A stretch of 64,000 bases of DNA from Sphaeramia orbicularis (GCF_902148855.1 NC_043959.1:16050656-16114655), one strand, 5' to 3'; shown: positions 43,818 through 55,738, counted from the stretch's first letter. The notes: generated by a model from the letters alone, not told the origin. A program made the numbers and translations.

Positions 43818-45292
43818 GGTGTGTGTGTGTGTGTGTGGTAGATATTGGATGTTCCTTCTCTCTTTCTCTCACTCTCTCACTCACTCACACACACACACAC
43901 ACACACACACCTGGTGTGTACATATTGGATGTTCCTGCTCGGTTCCAGCTCCAACCGGCCACGCATGAAAGGGATTCCAAGTTTAGGACAAAAAGCGATA
44001 AGGCCTTTTATTGTAAGTTGAGAGGTAGAAGAAGTGGAGAATGAAAGAGGGCTGGCTGCCAAGCGGAGGTTCTAATGACCAGTGTTCAGTCCCAGAACAA
44101 TTCCACATCACATTACCTGAAGCGTTCGGATTTACAGAACAATGTGCACATTCCTACCGTGGCCTCTGAACTTTGATATCAACCGTATCAAAGCGCTGAA
44201 CCAGTCCTTTCACAGACTCACAGGCAGATCAAGTATCTGCGGGTTATCAATGACACTCAGCCCCGTGGATTAACTCATCTGCCGTCAGAGGCTCCACCCA
44301 CATGGCCACGCCCCCTGGATCTGCCACATACATATCACTGTTGTTCCCTCGGGTTTTTCTCGTGTCTTAAAACAGCCGCGAATTCACACAGATTCACCAT
44401 CAGTACGACTGTCACATGGAGCGTCTCATATGTGATCTGACGCTGGACCAAGGTGGGCTCCGCCCACAGCAGGTTCCGCCCACAGTGGTCAACCGTCACC
44501 AGGGTTTATTTAGTTTATTTAACAACTGTCAACTTGCATTCACGACCTACTGATGTTTTCTTCCTCATATGAGGAAACGCAACCAAATGTAAACTCATAA
44601 AGGATGTGGTTTTGGCCTGGGTCTAACTCTAGTCTCTGTTTTAGGATGTGGTTTTGGCCTGGGTCTAACTCTAGTCTCTGTTTTAGGATATGGTTTTGGC
44701 CTGGGTCTAACTCTAGTCTCTGTTTTAGGATATGGTTTTGGCCTGGGTCTAACTCTAGTCTCTGTTTTAGGATGTGGTTTTGGCCTGGGTCTAACTGTAG
44801 TCTGTTTTAGGATGTGGTTTTGGCCTGGGTCTAACTCTAGTCTCTGTTTTAGGATGTGGTTTTGGCCTGGGTCTAACTCTAGTCTGTTTTAGGAAGTGGT
44901 TTTGCCCTGGGTCTAACTGTAGTCTCTGTTTTAGGACGTGGTTTTGGCCTGGGTCTAACTCTAGTCTCTGTTTTAGGACGTGGTTTTGGCCTGGGTCTAA
45001 CTCTAGTCTCTGTTTTAGGATGTGGTTTTGGCCTGGGTCTAACTCTAGTCTCTGTTTCAGGATGTGGTTTTGGCCTGGGTCTAACTCTAGTCTCTGTTTC
45101 AGGATTTTAGGATGTGGTTTTGGCCTGGGTCTAACTCTAGTCTCTGTTTCAGGACAACCCAGGAGTCTCCAGGACTTGTGTCGGATAAAAATCCGTCATT
45201 GCATTGGACTTCAAAGTTTGAAATTTCTGGAAGATCTACCGATTGCGAAGGTAATGAAGGACTATTTAAAGCACAAGTTTGATAACTTGTAA
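39718..45292 (+). CDS. asb7: ASB7, ankyrin repeat and SOCS box protein, complete coding region
   Basis: Exons 39718-39928, 41341-41946 and 45153-45292 join in frame to 957 nt, 318 aa, the length I recall for human ASB7. The start MLNHQCRRNPELHDELQIQA follows an acceptor (gtttgacag|g) directly, so the 5' UTR is spliced. Residues 1 to about 270 are ankyrin repeats (DANGWTLLHFSAAKGKERC, SNDGWTPLHVAAHYGRDSF, EDGQTPLHLSALRDDVLCA). The C-terminus from about 273 is a SOCS box with BC-box LQDLCRIKIR (elongin B/C) and Cul5-box-like LPIAKVMKDYLKHKF. ASB proteins are substrate receptors of Cul5-Rbx2 ubiquitin ligases; human ASB7 is linked to spindle regulation. Conservation with human is very high throughout. 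The last intron ends in a remarkable splice-site array (44596-45152). Confidence 0.97.
39970..40435. repeat. ggtactagtac/ggtccatggt minisatellite in asb7 intron 1
   Basis: Irregular units rich in gtac and ctagt palindromes, starting 40 bp below the exon 1 donor. Confidence 0.9.
40538..40577. repeat. (AAT)n microsatellite
   Basis: ataataataat run; 40580-41330 has no other recognised feature. Confidence 0.9.
41341..41946 (+). CDS. asb7: asb7 coding exon 2 (ankyrin repeats)
   Basis: 606 bp, acceptor gtgtgcag, donor CACAA|gtaag. Uninterrupted ankyrin repeats from ADPTVKDFIGGFTALHYAAM to CLDFLQEVT. GC-rich third positions, unlike the flanking introns. Confidence 0.98.
42424..42760. mobile_element. 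Possible hAT-derived fragment
   Basis: Begins cagcgtttctcagccttttt, like the cagtggttctcaacctttt end of hAT elements, and is rich in C-runs (cccccccc at 42636-42648). The matching opposite end was not found. In asb7 intron 2. Confidence 0.3.
43488..43612. repeat. Telomere-like degenerate array 4 (accctgttccta)
   Basis: 12-bp cctaaccctgtt units in asb7 intron 2, opposite sense to arrays 1-3. Confidence 0.9.
43708..43912. repeat. Compound CA/CT/GT microsatellite with internal duplication
   Basis: Two copies of (ca)n-cacctggtgtgt...atattggatgttcct, one on each side of a CT run. Confidence 0.9.
44596..45152 (+). repeat. 13-copy, mostly 42-bp array of splice-acceptor units ending at asb7 exon 3
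   Basis: Unit: gatgtggttttggcctggg, tctaactctagtctctgttttag. Two or three units lack a CT and measure 40 bp; 8 extra bases sit before the last unit. Units 1-10 end ttttag, units 11-13 end tttcag; the last AG (45151-45152) is the real acceptor of asb7 exon 3. Confidence 0.97.
45153..45292 (+). CDS. asb7: asb7 coding exon 3 (SOCS box, stop)
   Basis: 140 bp, acceptor tctgtttcag, encoding RQPRSLQDLCRIKIRHCIGL and on to KHKFDNL, then TAA at 45290-45292. Confidence 0.97.
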
Positions 45293-45534
45293 ACACAGCG
45301 AGGATGAGGACATCTGAAAACTCTGGTACAGTTTAAGACTATGCAATCACTTAAGTCCTTCCCCTGAACAATGCTCTACATGTTATTATGGGATGGTCAG
45401 TCCCTGGTATGTGTCTCATTCAGCACATTAAAATATTCTTTGTCCTTCAGCATTTTTTACAAACGGATGGAAAAGGACTGTCATTGTGATTTCTGCTTTT
45501 TGTGAACTGCAGATGCCATTGTTATAACACTTAG

Positions 45535-45583
<49 letters not shown>

Positions 45584-45585
45584 GT
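45535..45585. repeat. (ATT)n in the asb7 3' UTR region
   Basis: About 17 ATT units. Confidence 0.95.
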
Positions 45586-45590
45586 TACCA

Positions 45591-45596
45591 ATTAAA
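45591..45596 (+). other. Candidate asb7 polyadenylation signal
   Basis: ATTAAA about 300 bp below the asb7 stop, just after an (ATT)n run at 45535-45585 that would lie in the 3' UTR. Confidence 0.4.
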
Positions 45597-46079
45597 ATGT
45601 GCATGATGTTAATCCTTACTGTGTCATCAAGTGCATATTCTAATTGGGTTCAATCATCCTCTGTAATATATGATCAGATCAGGATTATTCACTGAATGTA
45701 ACTAATGGAACTCCGGGTCACCCTAAACCTAGACCTAGACCCTAACCCTTACTCAATCTAGGGTCTGGAGTTAGGGTCTGGGGTTAGAGTCACCCTAAGA
45801 CCATCAAAGCCTCAAACACATGGTCTTCTGTTATGGCTGAAGGTCAGTTGTCCTTCATGGACCATTAAAGAGTGAAGGTTTGATTCTCCTGTTTTGTCTG
45901 AACCACCTGGTGGTCACCTCTCATCTGGACCAATTAGAGCTGGGTAGGTGGGGTCAACAATGGGGGTGTATCCTGCATATTTAACAAGCTCTATCAGGTA
46001 AAATAGGAACAAAAACCAACAACAGATTCCTCCAAATACAATCAATCAAATTCTATCCACAGACGCATGTGATCCAACA

Positions 46080-46232
46080 AAGACGACAGGAGAGTACACA
46101 CACTGTACACACACAGCACACACAGTACACACACAGTCCACACAAAGTACACACAGTACACAGACTGTATACACACAGCATTCACAGTCCACACACAGTA
46201 CACACAAAGTACACACAGTACACGCACAGTAC
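46080..46232. repeat. cacacagtacacacagtc tandem repeat
   Basis: 10-18 bp units. 45600-46080 has no recognised feature. Confidence 0.9.
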
Positions 46233-46515
46233 TATGCCAGGTACTTTCTGTTGCTGATGACATCATCACTGATGGACACATGTGACCTGGTCTGGACCTG
46301 AAACTCCATCTGTGATGAAAATGTGGATACTTCCTGTCACTAGTTGTTCTGAACAGGACTATGTGGAGCCGATTGAAACACAACCATACATTGGAAGAGT
46401 TGAAATGAAATACAAATACAAATAATCAATAAATTCTGGATCTACAGCAGCAGACGTTTTCTCAAAACAACCTGATGTTTGTTGAACGTCCATATATCAG
46501 AATGAACTGTCAACA

Positions 46516-46612
46516 AGTGGTTAGCCTGTTAGCTAATGTTGGATAGCCTGTTAGCTAATGTTGGATAGCCTGTTAGCTATTGTTAGCCTGTGAGTTATTG
46601 TTAGCTGTGATT
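46516..46612. repeat. ttagcctgttagctaatg tandem repeat
   Basis: Four to five units of about 20-25 bp. Confidence 0.85.
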
Positions 46613-46867
46613 AGCTCACAGTTCCCTCATTTGTAAAAGTGTCTTTGCTATTTTTATTGGGTTTAACTATTTAACGTCATAAACTTTATTTAAAACCGCC
46701 AGTGTCAGAAGTAACCTGCATTTCCACACATGGGGTTTCCAGGTGAGATCAGTGGATGACGAGGTCGAGGCCTGATCATAAAAATCTGAAAATAATCATC
46801 AAGTAAGTTTAAGGTCTGTCCCATATTTACACTTAAACATCATCTGATTCATATAATGAATGAATAC

Positions 46868-47275
46868 AGATGGTACTGAACCCCAACCCAGACCATGAAC
46901 CCAAACCCACCTGAACCAAGACCCACCTGAACCCAAACCCAGACCCACCATGAACCCCAACCCACCTAAACCCAAACCCACCTGAACCCAAACCCAGACC
47001 ATGAACCCCAATCCAGACCATGAACCCAAACCCACCTGTACCAAAACCCAGACCCACCATGAACCACAACCCACCTGAACCCAAACCCAGACCATGAACC
47101 CCAACACAGACCCTGAACCCAAACCCACCTGAACCCATACCCACATGAACCCCAACCCAGACCATGAACCCAGACCCCGAACCCCAACCCAGACCACGAA
47201 CCCTAACCCAGACTCCAAACCCCAAACCAGACCCCGAACCCCAAACCAACCCAACTCCACCTGGACCCCAACCTG
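46868..47275. repeat. aacccaaacccagaccatg minisatellite
   Basis: About 20 irregular units with strong strand asymmetry (C/A-rich plus strand, almost no G). Confidence 0.95.
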
Positions 47276-47344
47276 AGCCTGAAGATGCAAATGAGAGATG
47301 AATCACTAGTGTGAATAGATCAGCACCCACTTATACCTCAGGAG

Positions 47345-48150
47345 TGTCTGTGGTTCTACAGGCTCTGGTTCTACAGTCTGTGGTTCTACAGGCTCTGATT
47401 CTACAGTCTGTGGTTCTACAGGCTCTGGTTCTACAGTCTGTGGTCCTACAGTCTGTGGTTCTATAGTCTGTCGTTCTACAGGCTCTGGTTCTACAGTCTA
47501 TGGTTCTATAGTCTGTGGTTCTATAGTCTTTGGTTCTACAGGCTCTGGTTCTACAATCTGTGGTTCTATAGTTTGTGGTTCTACAGGCTCTGGTTCTACA
47601 GTCTGTGGTTCTACAGTCTGTGGTCCTACAGGCTCTGCCTCTACAGTCTGTGGTTCTATAGTCTGTGGTTCTACAGGCTCTGGTTCTACAGTCTGAGGTT
47701 CTACAGCTGTGGTTCTATAGTCTGTGGTTCTACAGGCTCTGGTTCTACAGTCTGTGGTTCCACAGGCTTCGGTTCAACAGTCTGTGGTTCTACAATCTGT
47801 GGTCCTACAGGCTCTGCTTCTATAGCCTGTGGTTCTACAGTCTGTGGTTCTACAGGCTCTGCTTCTACATTATGTGGTTCTACAGGCTCTGGTTCTACAG
47901 TCTGGTTCTGCAGGCTCTGGTTCTATAGTCTGTGGTTCTACAGGCTCTGGTTCTACAGTCTGGTTCTGCAGGCTCTGGTTCTATAGTCTGTTGTTCTACA
48001 GGCTCTGGTTCTACAGTCTGTGGTCTTACAGTCTGTTGTTCTACAGTCTGTGGTCCTACAGACTGTGGTTCTACAGTCTGTGGTTGTACAGGCTCTGGTT
48101 CTACAGTCTGTTGTTCTACAGACTCTGGTTCTACAGTCTGTGTTTCTGAA
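47345..48150. repeat. 15-bp minisatellite (tctgtggttctacag), about 50 copies
   Basis: Period 15, so it is open in several frames; each unit ends ttctacag, an acceptor-like string. Confidence 0.95.
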
Positions 48151-48159
48151 CCAGGCACA

Positions 48160-48960
48160 GACGTCGTCATGGCGTCCGTGGAACCTCCAGTCGTTTTAAA
48201 TGTGTTACATAAACCACAGGATATTTTTGTAGAAAATTGAACTCTGATTTCTGTTCTTGTATTTAACGGTTGGAACGTCTTGTATCTGATTGGTTTGTGT
48301 CTTTGTGTGACTGTGAGCGCGACTGAACATGTGTTGAATTCTGTTCTAAAGAACCATTTGACTTATACTGTGAATTTCTCATTTGAAAACCTTTTGGAAA
48401 TAAACTGTCTGGTTTGGAGTGTAGATGAGAGGAGCTGCTGTTTGAGCCTTTGTTCTTCTACTGTCAGACAGAGATGTGTCCATCCAGGACGTGGACTAAA
48501 GACGTCTCCTATAATATCTAAGTCAGAACAGGCCTGGATCAGAATGGTCCTGGGTCAGAATAGTCCTGGATCCAAATGGTCCTGTGAGGTCAGTCTTGGT
48601 GGTCTTCACGTGTTCATCTAATGTTTGTTTTCTGTTCATTGGTTGTTTTTTGACCTCCCATAAATGGACTCATTTTTTTAAATAATGTTTATATGATTCT
48701 TTTAGTGAATCACATCCATCTGTTATAATAATGCATACAACAACCTTCAAGGAGACTGAGTCATCTGGGGTCAAAGGTCACCATCAGCTTTCAAAGTCAT
48801 CCATAAAATCTAAAACTGAAGCTTTTAGTGCAGTGGTTTGGTGCTCTTATTCAGACGTACCGTTAACAGGTGGAGAACAGCATCAGACTGAGCAGGAGGT
48901 ACTTCAGGTTCTAATGAAGGATTTGAGCCCAGGAGCCCACCACAGATTTACTCAACTACA
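48160..48960. other. Intergenic DNA, nothing recognised
   Basis: Ordinary sequence; one DR1-like gggtcaaaggtca at 48771. No conserved frame. Confidence 0.5.
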
Positions 48961-48984
48961 CACACACACACACATATATGTATA

Positions 48985-49785
48985 TGTCACAGTAGAGATT
49001 GAAATCCAGTAGGATTCGTAATCCTACTAGGACAGATAGGAATTTCTCAAATTTCTCAAATTCCTATCTGTCACAATATCTGTCCTATCTGTCCTATCTA
49101 TTACAAATCCTACTAGGACAGATTGAAATTTTAGTTTGTCCTAGGACAAACTGAAATCCTACAAGTAATTAGGATCTGAAGATTGGAATTCCAATCTGTC
49201 CTAGGAGAATTTACAATCCTACTAGGACAGATTGTAATTCTATTTGGAAGTGGGATCTGAAGATTGGAATTTCAGTCTGTCGGACGATTTCGCCATCACT
49301 ATTCCAGCTGAATTATTTTCATATCTTAGATACAGTATATGGCCCTTAGGTCAATACACATTGTAACCAGGATGCCAGCCGTCCTATCTGGTCCAACCTT
49401 ATTCAATGGCCGTTTGTAACTGTCATTGGTATGTAAATGAGACACATTTGTATTCAGAAATCGGTAGAATTTGAAAAACGTACCTGTAAACAACCCGTTG
49501 CCATGGCAACATACAATTTTATTATTATGTAATTGTTGCCAAGCCATTCAGAAAATGTATGATGTTAAAGTTGGCATTGGCATTTTGCTGCCCCCTGGTC
49601 TAGATGGTAGGGTTAAAAGTAAAAGAAACAACAATATTCTTACAAATTCTCCTAGGACAGATTGGAATTCCAATCTTCAGATCCTAATTACTTGTAGGAT
49701 TTCAGTTTGTCCTAGGACAAACTCAAATTCCTATCTGTCCTAGTAGGATTACGAATCCTACTGGATTTCAATCTCTACTGTGACA
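48985..49785. mobile_element. Foldback-type TIR element, about 0.8 kb
   Basis: Ends tgtcacagtagagattgaaa and its exact inverse. The inverted repeat runs about 150 bp (right arm 49637-49785), interrupted in the left arm by about 90 bp of extra cctactaggacagat-type sequence. Short inner motifs (tcctaggacaaact, attaggatctgaagattgga) occur in both arms. No coding capacity; superfamily unknown. Flanked by CA/TA microsatellite. Confidence 0.8.
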
Positions 49786-50384
49786 TATATATATATATAT
49801 ATATATATGGTTGTTCACAAAATGCCAACCTTTCTTCTACTTCTATCATTGTTGTTGAATACAGTATGTTGAAGTTCGTATTGGACAGAACCGTGTCCTG
49901 CTGCTCCTGGGTTCAGATTATTTCATAAACCCAAAAGAAACATTTTGTCAAAAATGGTGTTTTTATCTAATTTCACTGAACCACCTGACTATTAAACAGA
50001 GTCAGTGTAGAATAGATAAAGCCAGTGTCACTGGGTTCTATGTTCTGATGTTTCAGATGCTTCAGTTCAGCAGGTTGGAGCAGATGTGACATGAATGAAA
50101 TGTCCTGGTTCATCAGGACATGAAGGGACATTCCAGTCCCGTCGTCCATGTCCGTCCATAACAGACTCTATTTAATCTGAGTCCAGGAGACCAGCTGTTA
50201 CCGCGGTTGGTGGCTCCGCCCTCAGCCACCGTGCCACCCCACACACACACCAACAAAAGACCTCTTTTTGAAGGCACCCCCCCCCCCCCCCATCACCATA
50301 ACAGCTGCACGGTTTTATCAAGACTTCATTTAGTGGTGAAAGATCCCCCCTATTTCCAGACGCACGGAACAGTGAAACGCGAAA

Positions 50385-50520
50385 CATTGAAATACGGAAC
50401 GCTGAAACACGGAGCGCTGAAACGTGGAACACTGAAACGAGGGACGCTGAAACACGGAACACTGAAACACAGAGCGCTGAAACATGGAACACTGAAACAC
50501 AGAGCGCTGAAACATGGCAG
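50385..50520. repeat. 15-bp tandem repeat (gctgaaacacggaac)
   Basis: Nine imperfect copies, preceded by a C-run at 50278-50291. Confidence 0.9.
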
Positions 50521-50867
50521 AGCCAAGCAGTTGCTGGAGCAGGAGTTCCTGGCTTCTGTCTCCAAACTGTGTCCGTGCTGTCCCGCTTCTGTCCTTTAAT
50601 AGGCTGTGATGAGGATGTTCTTAAAAAAATGAACTGAATCCATCTTCAGTCACAGCTGTGACCCTGAGGTCAGATGTGGGGTGAATCAGTGGGTTCAACG
50701 GTCAAATGGTCATTAGACAGAAGTAGTTAAACTCCTCCCACATGTCAAGTGTTTCCTCCTATAACAACGACATCCCAGAGGTCAACGTGGGTCGACTGGG
50801 CTCAGTCCACCTCAGTGTTCAACACCAAACATTGGCATGTCAGTGTTACAAAGTGGACACTGGACGT

Positions 50868-51035
50868 CAGAGACGGTCCCTCTGTCCATGTGGTGGACGT
50901 CTGAGATGGTCCCTCTGTCCATGTCGTGGACGTCTGAGACGATCCCTCTGTCCATGTGGTGGACGTCTGAGACGGTCCCTCTGTCCATGTGACGTCTGAG
51001 ACGGTCCCTCTGTCCATGTGGTGGAGGTCTTATCC
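50868..51035. repeat. 33-bp tandem repeat, 5 copies
   Basis: Unit ggtccctctgtccatgtggt ggacgtctgagac. Confidence 0.95.
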
Positions 51036-51416
51036 GACACAATGGGACACATCAGTGGTAGTTCCCTTGTTTTTCTGAGCTGTTAAAGTGCACATGGTCC
51101 ATGAGTTCATTCTTTTTGTGTTCCGTGTCCAGGACTGTCTCATCTGAGTTATTCTAAGATTGTCCTTTTGGCTCAGTTCTAGGACGTCCTCCTGACCCCT
51201 GAAAGGCTCTTATCCATGAAAGCAGCCTCAGTTCAGTGGAGAAGTGTTTTGTTCCAGACCCACGTTGAGTATTTATTGTCTTTATTCACAAACTGTAAGA
51301 GTTTAGAACAACAGCACTGACATAAAGACGAGGAACCAGAACCATGAGTGGACCTGCTTCACTCTGAATGGACTTCCTGAGTCTAATGAGCTCATTCACT
51401 GATGTATAGCTTCATT

Positions 51417-51771
51417 ACCTCCGCCAGGAGGTATTGTGATCGCTTTGCTTTGTGTGCGTGCATGTGTGCGTGCATGCGTGTGTGTTTGTTTGTTTGTTTG
51501 TTAGCAAGATAACTCAAAAAGTTATGGACGGATTTTCATGAAATTTTCAGGAAATGTTGATACTGGCACAAGGAAGAAATAATTACATTTTGGTGGTGAT
51601 CGGGGGTGGGGTGGGGGGCTCACCCTAACCCTAACTCTAACCCTTCCTGAAAATTTCATGAAAATCCATCCATAACTTTTTGAGTTATCTTGCTAATAAA
51701 CAAACAAACACACACGGGAGGCAGATCTGTCCTGGCGGAGGTCTGCGCTCTCCAGGTGCTTTTCTTGTTTA
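51417..51771. mobile_element. TIR element with acctccgcca ends
   Basis: Left half cctccgccaggaggta...tagcaagataactcaaaaag, ttatggacggattttcatga, ttttcaggaa; the right half is its inverse, ending cctggcggaggtctgcgctc. A very common fish non-autonomous element. The centre (51600-51640) carries an accctaa-type stretch. Confidence 0.75.
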
Positions 51772-52244
51772 ACAGGGACACACCACAGAACATTAACCCT
51801 ACGCTCCTCAAACCACCATTGCAGCACAGCAGGTTGGGTATGGTTGAAAACATTAGAACGTTACAAACACAGGTTAGAACATTAGAACGTTACAAACACA
51901 GGTCAGAACATTCTAATCCAAACGTATTCTACAGGGCATTCTGACAGCAGGTCAGACAAAGAACTGGTGATTTCAATTTCCACGTATGAAATCAACCCCC
52001 ATAGGTTCCTGTAGGTTCCAGGGTCTTTCCATATGTGAACATACTAAGAGCTTGTAGATCAGATGTTCCTGCATCCAACACACAGGTCTTAGAAGAACTT
52101 TTCTGAAAATGACTTACTTTAAATTTAAAGCAGACGTCACATCTGTTCTACAGAACATAAATGAACAGCTTTCATACAGTCTGAGTTTAATCATGTTTTC
52201 ACCAACAATCCATTTACAAGGACAGTGTGTATTTTTTTTTACCC

Positions 52245-52485
52245 ACTAGGCAAAACAAAACTTTAAATGTATTTATCACAAATATAAACAAAACTTTAAA
52301 TGTATTTATCACAAACAAACAAAACTTTAAATGTATTTATCACAAACATAACGAAACTTTAAATGTATTTATCACAAACATAAATGAAACTTCAAATGTA
52401 TTTATGACAAACAAACAAAACTTTAGATGTATTGATCACAAATATAAACAAAACTTTAAATGTATTTATCACAAACATAGTTGTT
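52245..52485. repeat. About 30-bp tandem repeat, 8 copies
   Basis: Unit aaaactttaaatgtatttat cacaaacata. Confidence 0.95.
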
Positions 52486-52884
52486 CTATTAAAGGAAGCC
52501 GTGCATGTTAGAGCCCCCCACACACACACACACTCACACTTGACATACGCTGAATGTTTCTATGGCAGACTATATGATTGCTTGGTTCAAAATATTTCAT
52601 TTGATTAAAGTTCTAAAGTGACAGAACACAGTGGATGTGCACTTACTGTTACTGAATATATTCCAGTCTGTTCATTGGTTCTATTTCGTTCAAATGGTCA
52701 TTGGACAGATTCTGCACATGTGCAGATGAGACCTGGGAACATGACAACTGTATATGAAAGGGCCAAGCACCGCATGGACACATGAACCGCATCAAACACA
52801 TCAGTGACGCAGGACGTAAGCCCGCCCCCAAGCAACATGACCCCAAAAACAGGAGTCCCATACCCCAACACCTGGTGAAACGGG

Positions 52885-53005
52885 TCAGGTTTAAGGTCAG
52901 GATCAGGGTCAGGGTTAGGATCAGGGTTAAGGTCAGGGGTCAGGATTAGCATCAGGGTTAGGGTTAGCGTCAGGGTTAGTGTTAGGGTCAGGGTTAGGGG
53001 TCACA
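52885..53005. repeat. ggtcagggttaggatcaggg repeat
   Basis: Degenerate GGTCA/GGTTAG hexamers. Confidence 0.85.
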
Positions 53006-53299
53006 GGAAACGAACACATCACAATATTTCAGGTTCTGGTGTCATGTTGTAACTTTGGACTGAAGTCACTGTTGGTTATTATCAGTAGTTGTGTTTTTGT
53101 CTTGGCAGTTCTAATGAGTTCAGATGGATTCTAATGGGTTCTACAGATTGAGTGCACAGAAATCATCTGTAAAACTGTTCTTGCCGGACTCTGAGAACAT
53201 TTCAGAGCCTGGACTTGAAGCAGAACATTGATCCATATGTTTGTTTAATGTACAAAGTCAATATAAAGTGCCCTCTGGTCTGTTTAATGGGACACCAGC

Positions 53300-53925
53300 A
53301 TCCAGTTTAGGACAGATCTGGTCCAGTTTCCTGATATGGTCCAGTGCAGGACAGATTCAGTCCAGTTTAGGACAGATCCGGTCCTGTTTAGGACAGATCC
53401 GGTCCAGTTTAGGACAGATCCAATCCACTTTAGGACAGATCCAGTCCACTTTAGGACAGATCCAATCCACTTTAGGACAGATACAGTCCAGTTTCCTGAT
53501 CCAGTCCAGTTTAGGACAGATCTGGTCCACAGTAAGACAGATCCAGTCCTGTTTAGGATAGAACTGGTCCAGTTTAGGGCAGATCCGGTCGAGTTTAGAA
53601 CAGATACAGTCCAGTTTCCTGATACAGTCCAGTTTAGGACAGATCTGGTCCAGTGTAAGACAGATCCAGTCCTGTTTAGGACAAATCCGGTCCAGTTTAG
53701 AACAGATGCAGTCCAGTTTAGGACAGACCCAGTACAGTTTCCTAATACAGTCCAGTGTAGGACAGATCCGGTCCAGTTTCCTGGTATGGTCCAATGTAGG
53801 ACAGATCCAGTCCAGATTAGGACAGATCTGGTCCAGTTTCCTGATATGGTCCAGTGTAAGACAGATTCAGTTCAGTTTAGGACAGATCCGGTCCAGTTTC
53901 CTGGTCCAGTCCAGTTTCCTCTGTT
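53300..53925. repeat. 21-bp minisatellite, about 28 copies
   Basis: Unit tccagtttaggacagatccg g, interspersed with tccagtttcctgatatggtc units. Multiple of 3, hence long spurious frames. Confidence 0.95.
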
Positions 53926-54329
53926 CCTTGTGGGTCCATATTAAAGCTGATCCGGGCCAAACGTGCTCGTTCTTTTCCTCCGTCGTCCTCCTGCCTCTGG
54001 AACGTCTGAAACGCTCCATTCTTGTGTTTGAAGGTGGAGGATTAAGTTTCTGTAAAGGAATTCCCAACCTTCAGTGTTCTCTCAGGGGGTTGACACACAT
54101 GAGTCCTTTCTCCACCATGAGGAGCTCGAATGACTGCTTCAACTCAAACCGACTCCCCAGTGGATGGAGAACCCATCCTGGGTCCATTAGAACACTGTTA
54201 AAGTACACCCACGACAACAAACACCAGTGGAACACCAAAACTCAGAGGAAGAAACTGGATCCTGATGTTCCACTGAGTCCTGAAGGAACATCTGCATTGA
54301 CCAGGGAAAGAACCCAGTCTCAGACGTTC

Positions 54330-55098
54330 TGCTGTTACTGAGGAACCCCACGTGTTCTGTTGGTTCTTTTCTACTGTTACTGGGGAACCCCATGTGTTCT
54401 GTTGGTTCTTTTCTACTGTTACTGGGGAACCCCATGTGTTCTGTTGGTTCGTTTCTACTGTTACTGAGGAACCCCACGTGTTCTGTTGGTTCTTTTCTAC
54501 TGTTACTGAGGAACCCCATGTGTTCTGTTGGTTCTTTTCTACTGTTACTGGGGAACCCCATGTGTTCTGTTGGTTCTTTTCTACTGTTACTGGGGAACCC
54601 CATGTGTTCTGTTGGTTCGTTTCTACTGTTACTGAGGAACCCCACGTGTTCTGTTGGTTCTTTTCTACTGTTACTGAGGAACCCCATGTGTTCTGTTGGT
54701 TCTATTTTACTGTTACTGAGGAACCCCATATGTTCTGTTGATTCTTTTCTGCTGTTACTGAGGAAACCCATGTGTTCTGTTGGTTCTTTTCTACTGTTAC
54801 TGAGGAACCCCACGTGTTCTGTTGGTTCTTTTCTACTGTTACTGAGGAACCCCATATGTTCTGTTGGTTCTATTTTACTGTTACTGAGGAACTCCATGTG
54901 TTCTGTTGGTTCTTCTCTACTGTTACTGAGGAACCCCATGTGTTCTGTTGGTTCTATTTTACTGTTACTGAGGAAGCCCATATGTTCTGTTGGTTCTTCT
55001 CTACTGTTACTGAGGAACTCCATGTGTTCTGTTGGTTCTATTTTACTGTTACTGAGGAACCCCATGTGTTCTGTTCGTTTTTTTCTACTGTTACTTGT
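54330..55098. repeat. 42-bp minisatellite, 18 copies
   Basis: Unit gaggaaccccatgtgttctg ttggttcttttctactgtta ct. Very regular; open for 292 codons on the minus strand (GFLSNSRKEPTEHM per unit) and 239 on the plus. Confidence 0.97.
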
Positions 55099-55639
55099 TA
55101 CTAGCCTATAAAGGATGTTGGTCTTCCTGCTCAGTGTTCTATGTTCTATGTCCTGTCCACATCCACCCTTGTCTTTGTGCTTTCAGTGGGTCCTCCCCCC
55201 ATCTTGACCACTGACGCCCCTTTAAATACTGTTTAAGCTCCACTGTTTAATTTCTGTCACTCATTAATCGACTGATAATGTTATTTTCAGTTCCTTTTAG
55301 AACCACAAGAGGAACCCTTTCATGGTTCTACCCCTTTTTTCACCCCACCCCACCCTTCCCAAAAAAAAAAAAAAAAAAAGAAACAGGAGGCAAAGGGTAC
55401 TGTTTTTGGTTCAGTTGGTTGGTTTGTTTGTTTGTTTACATTTTAGCAGTAAAACTATTGATTGAATTCATACCTAATATGGTTTATAGATTTCCAGTGA
55501 CCCAGAATAGATGTGGTTACATTTTGGGAAAAATAGGTCAAAGTTCAAATGTTTCATGAATTTTTAAAATATTTTTTTTTCTACCATTTCCATATAATAG
55601 GCAAAATTTCACAAGTCTATAAAAACATAAATTTTGTTT

Positions 55640-55738
55640 CAGTTTCCTTCAAACTTGGCGCAAATATAGAGACAATAGATATGACAACAGCACATAGACA
55701 TGATGACATCAGCAGGATCCATGACAGCATAAGATACA

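Noticed and set aside
54187-55065. 292-codon repeat protein as a novel gene
   Set aside because: Both strands are equally open because the unit is 42 bp; no start context, splice sites or known homologue.
53300-55098. CRISPR-like arrays
   Set aside because: Head-to-tail repeats without unique spacers, in vertebrate DNA.
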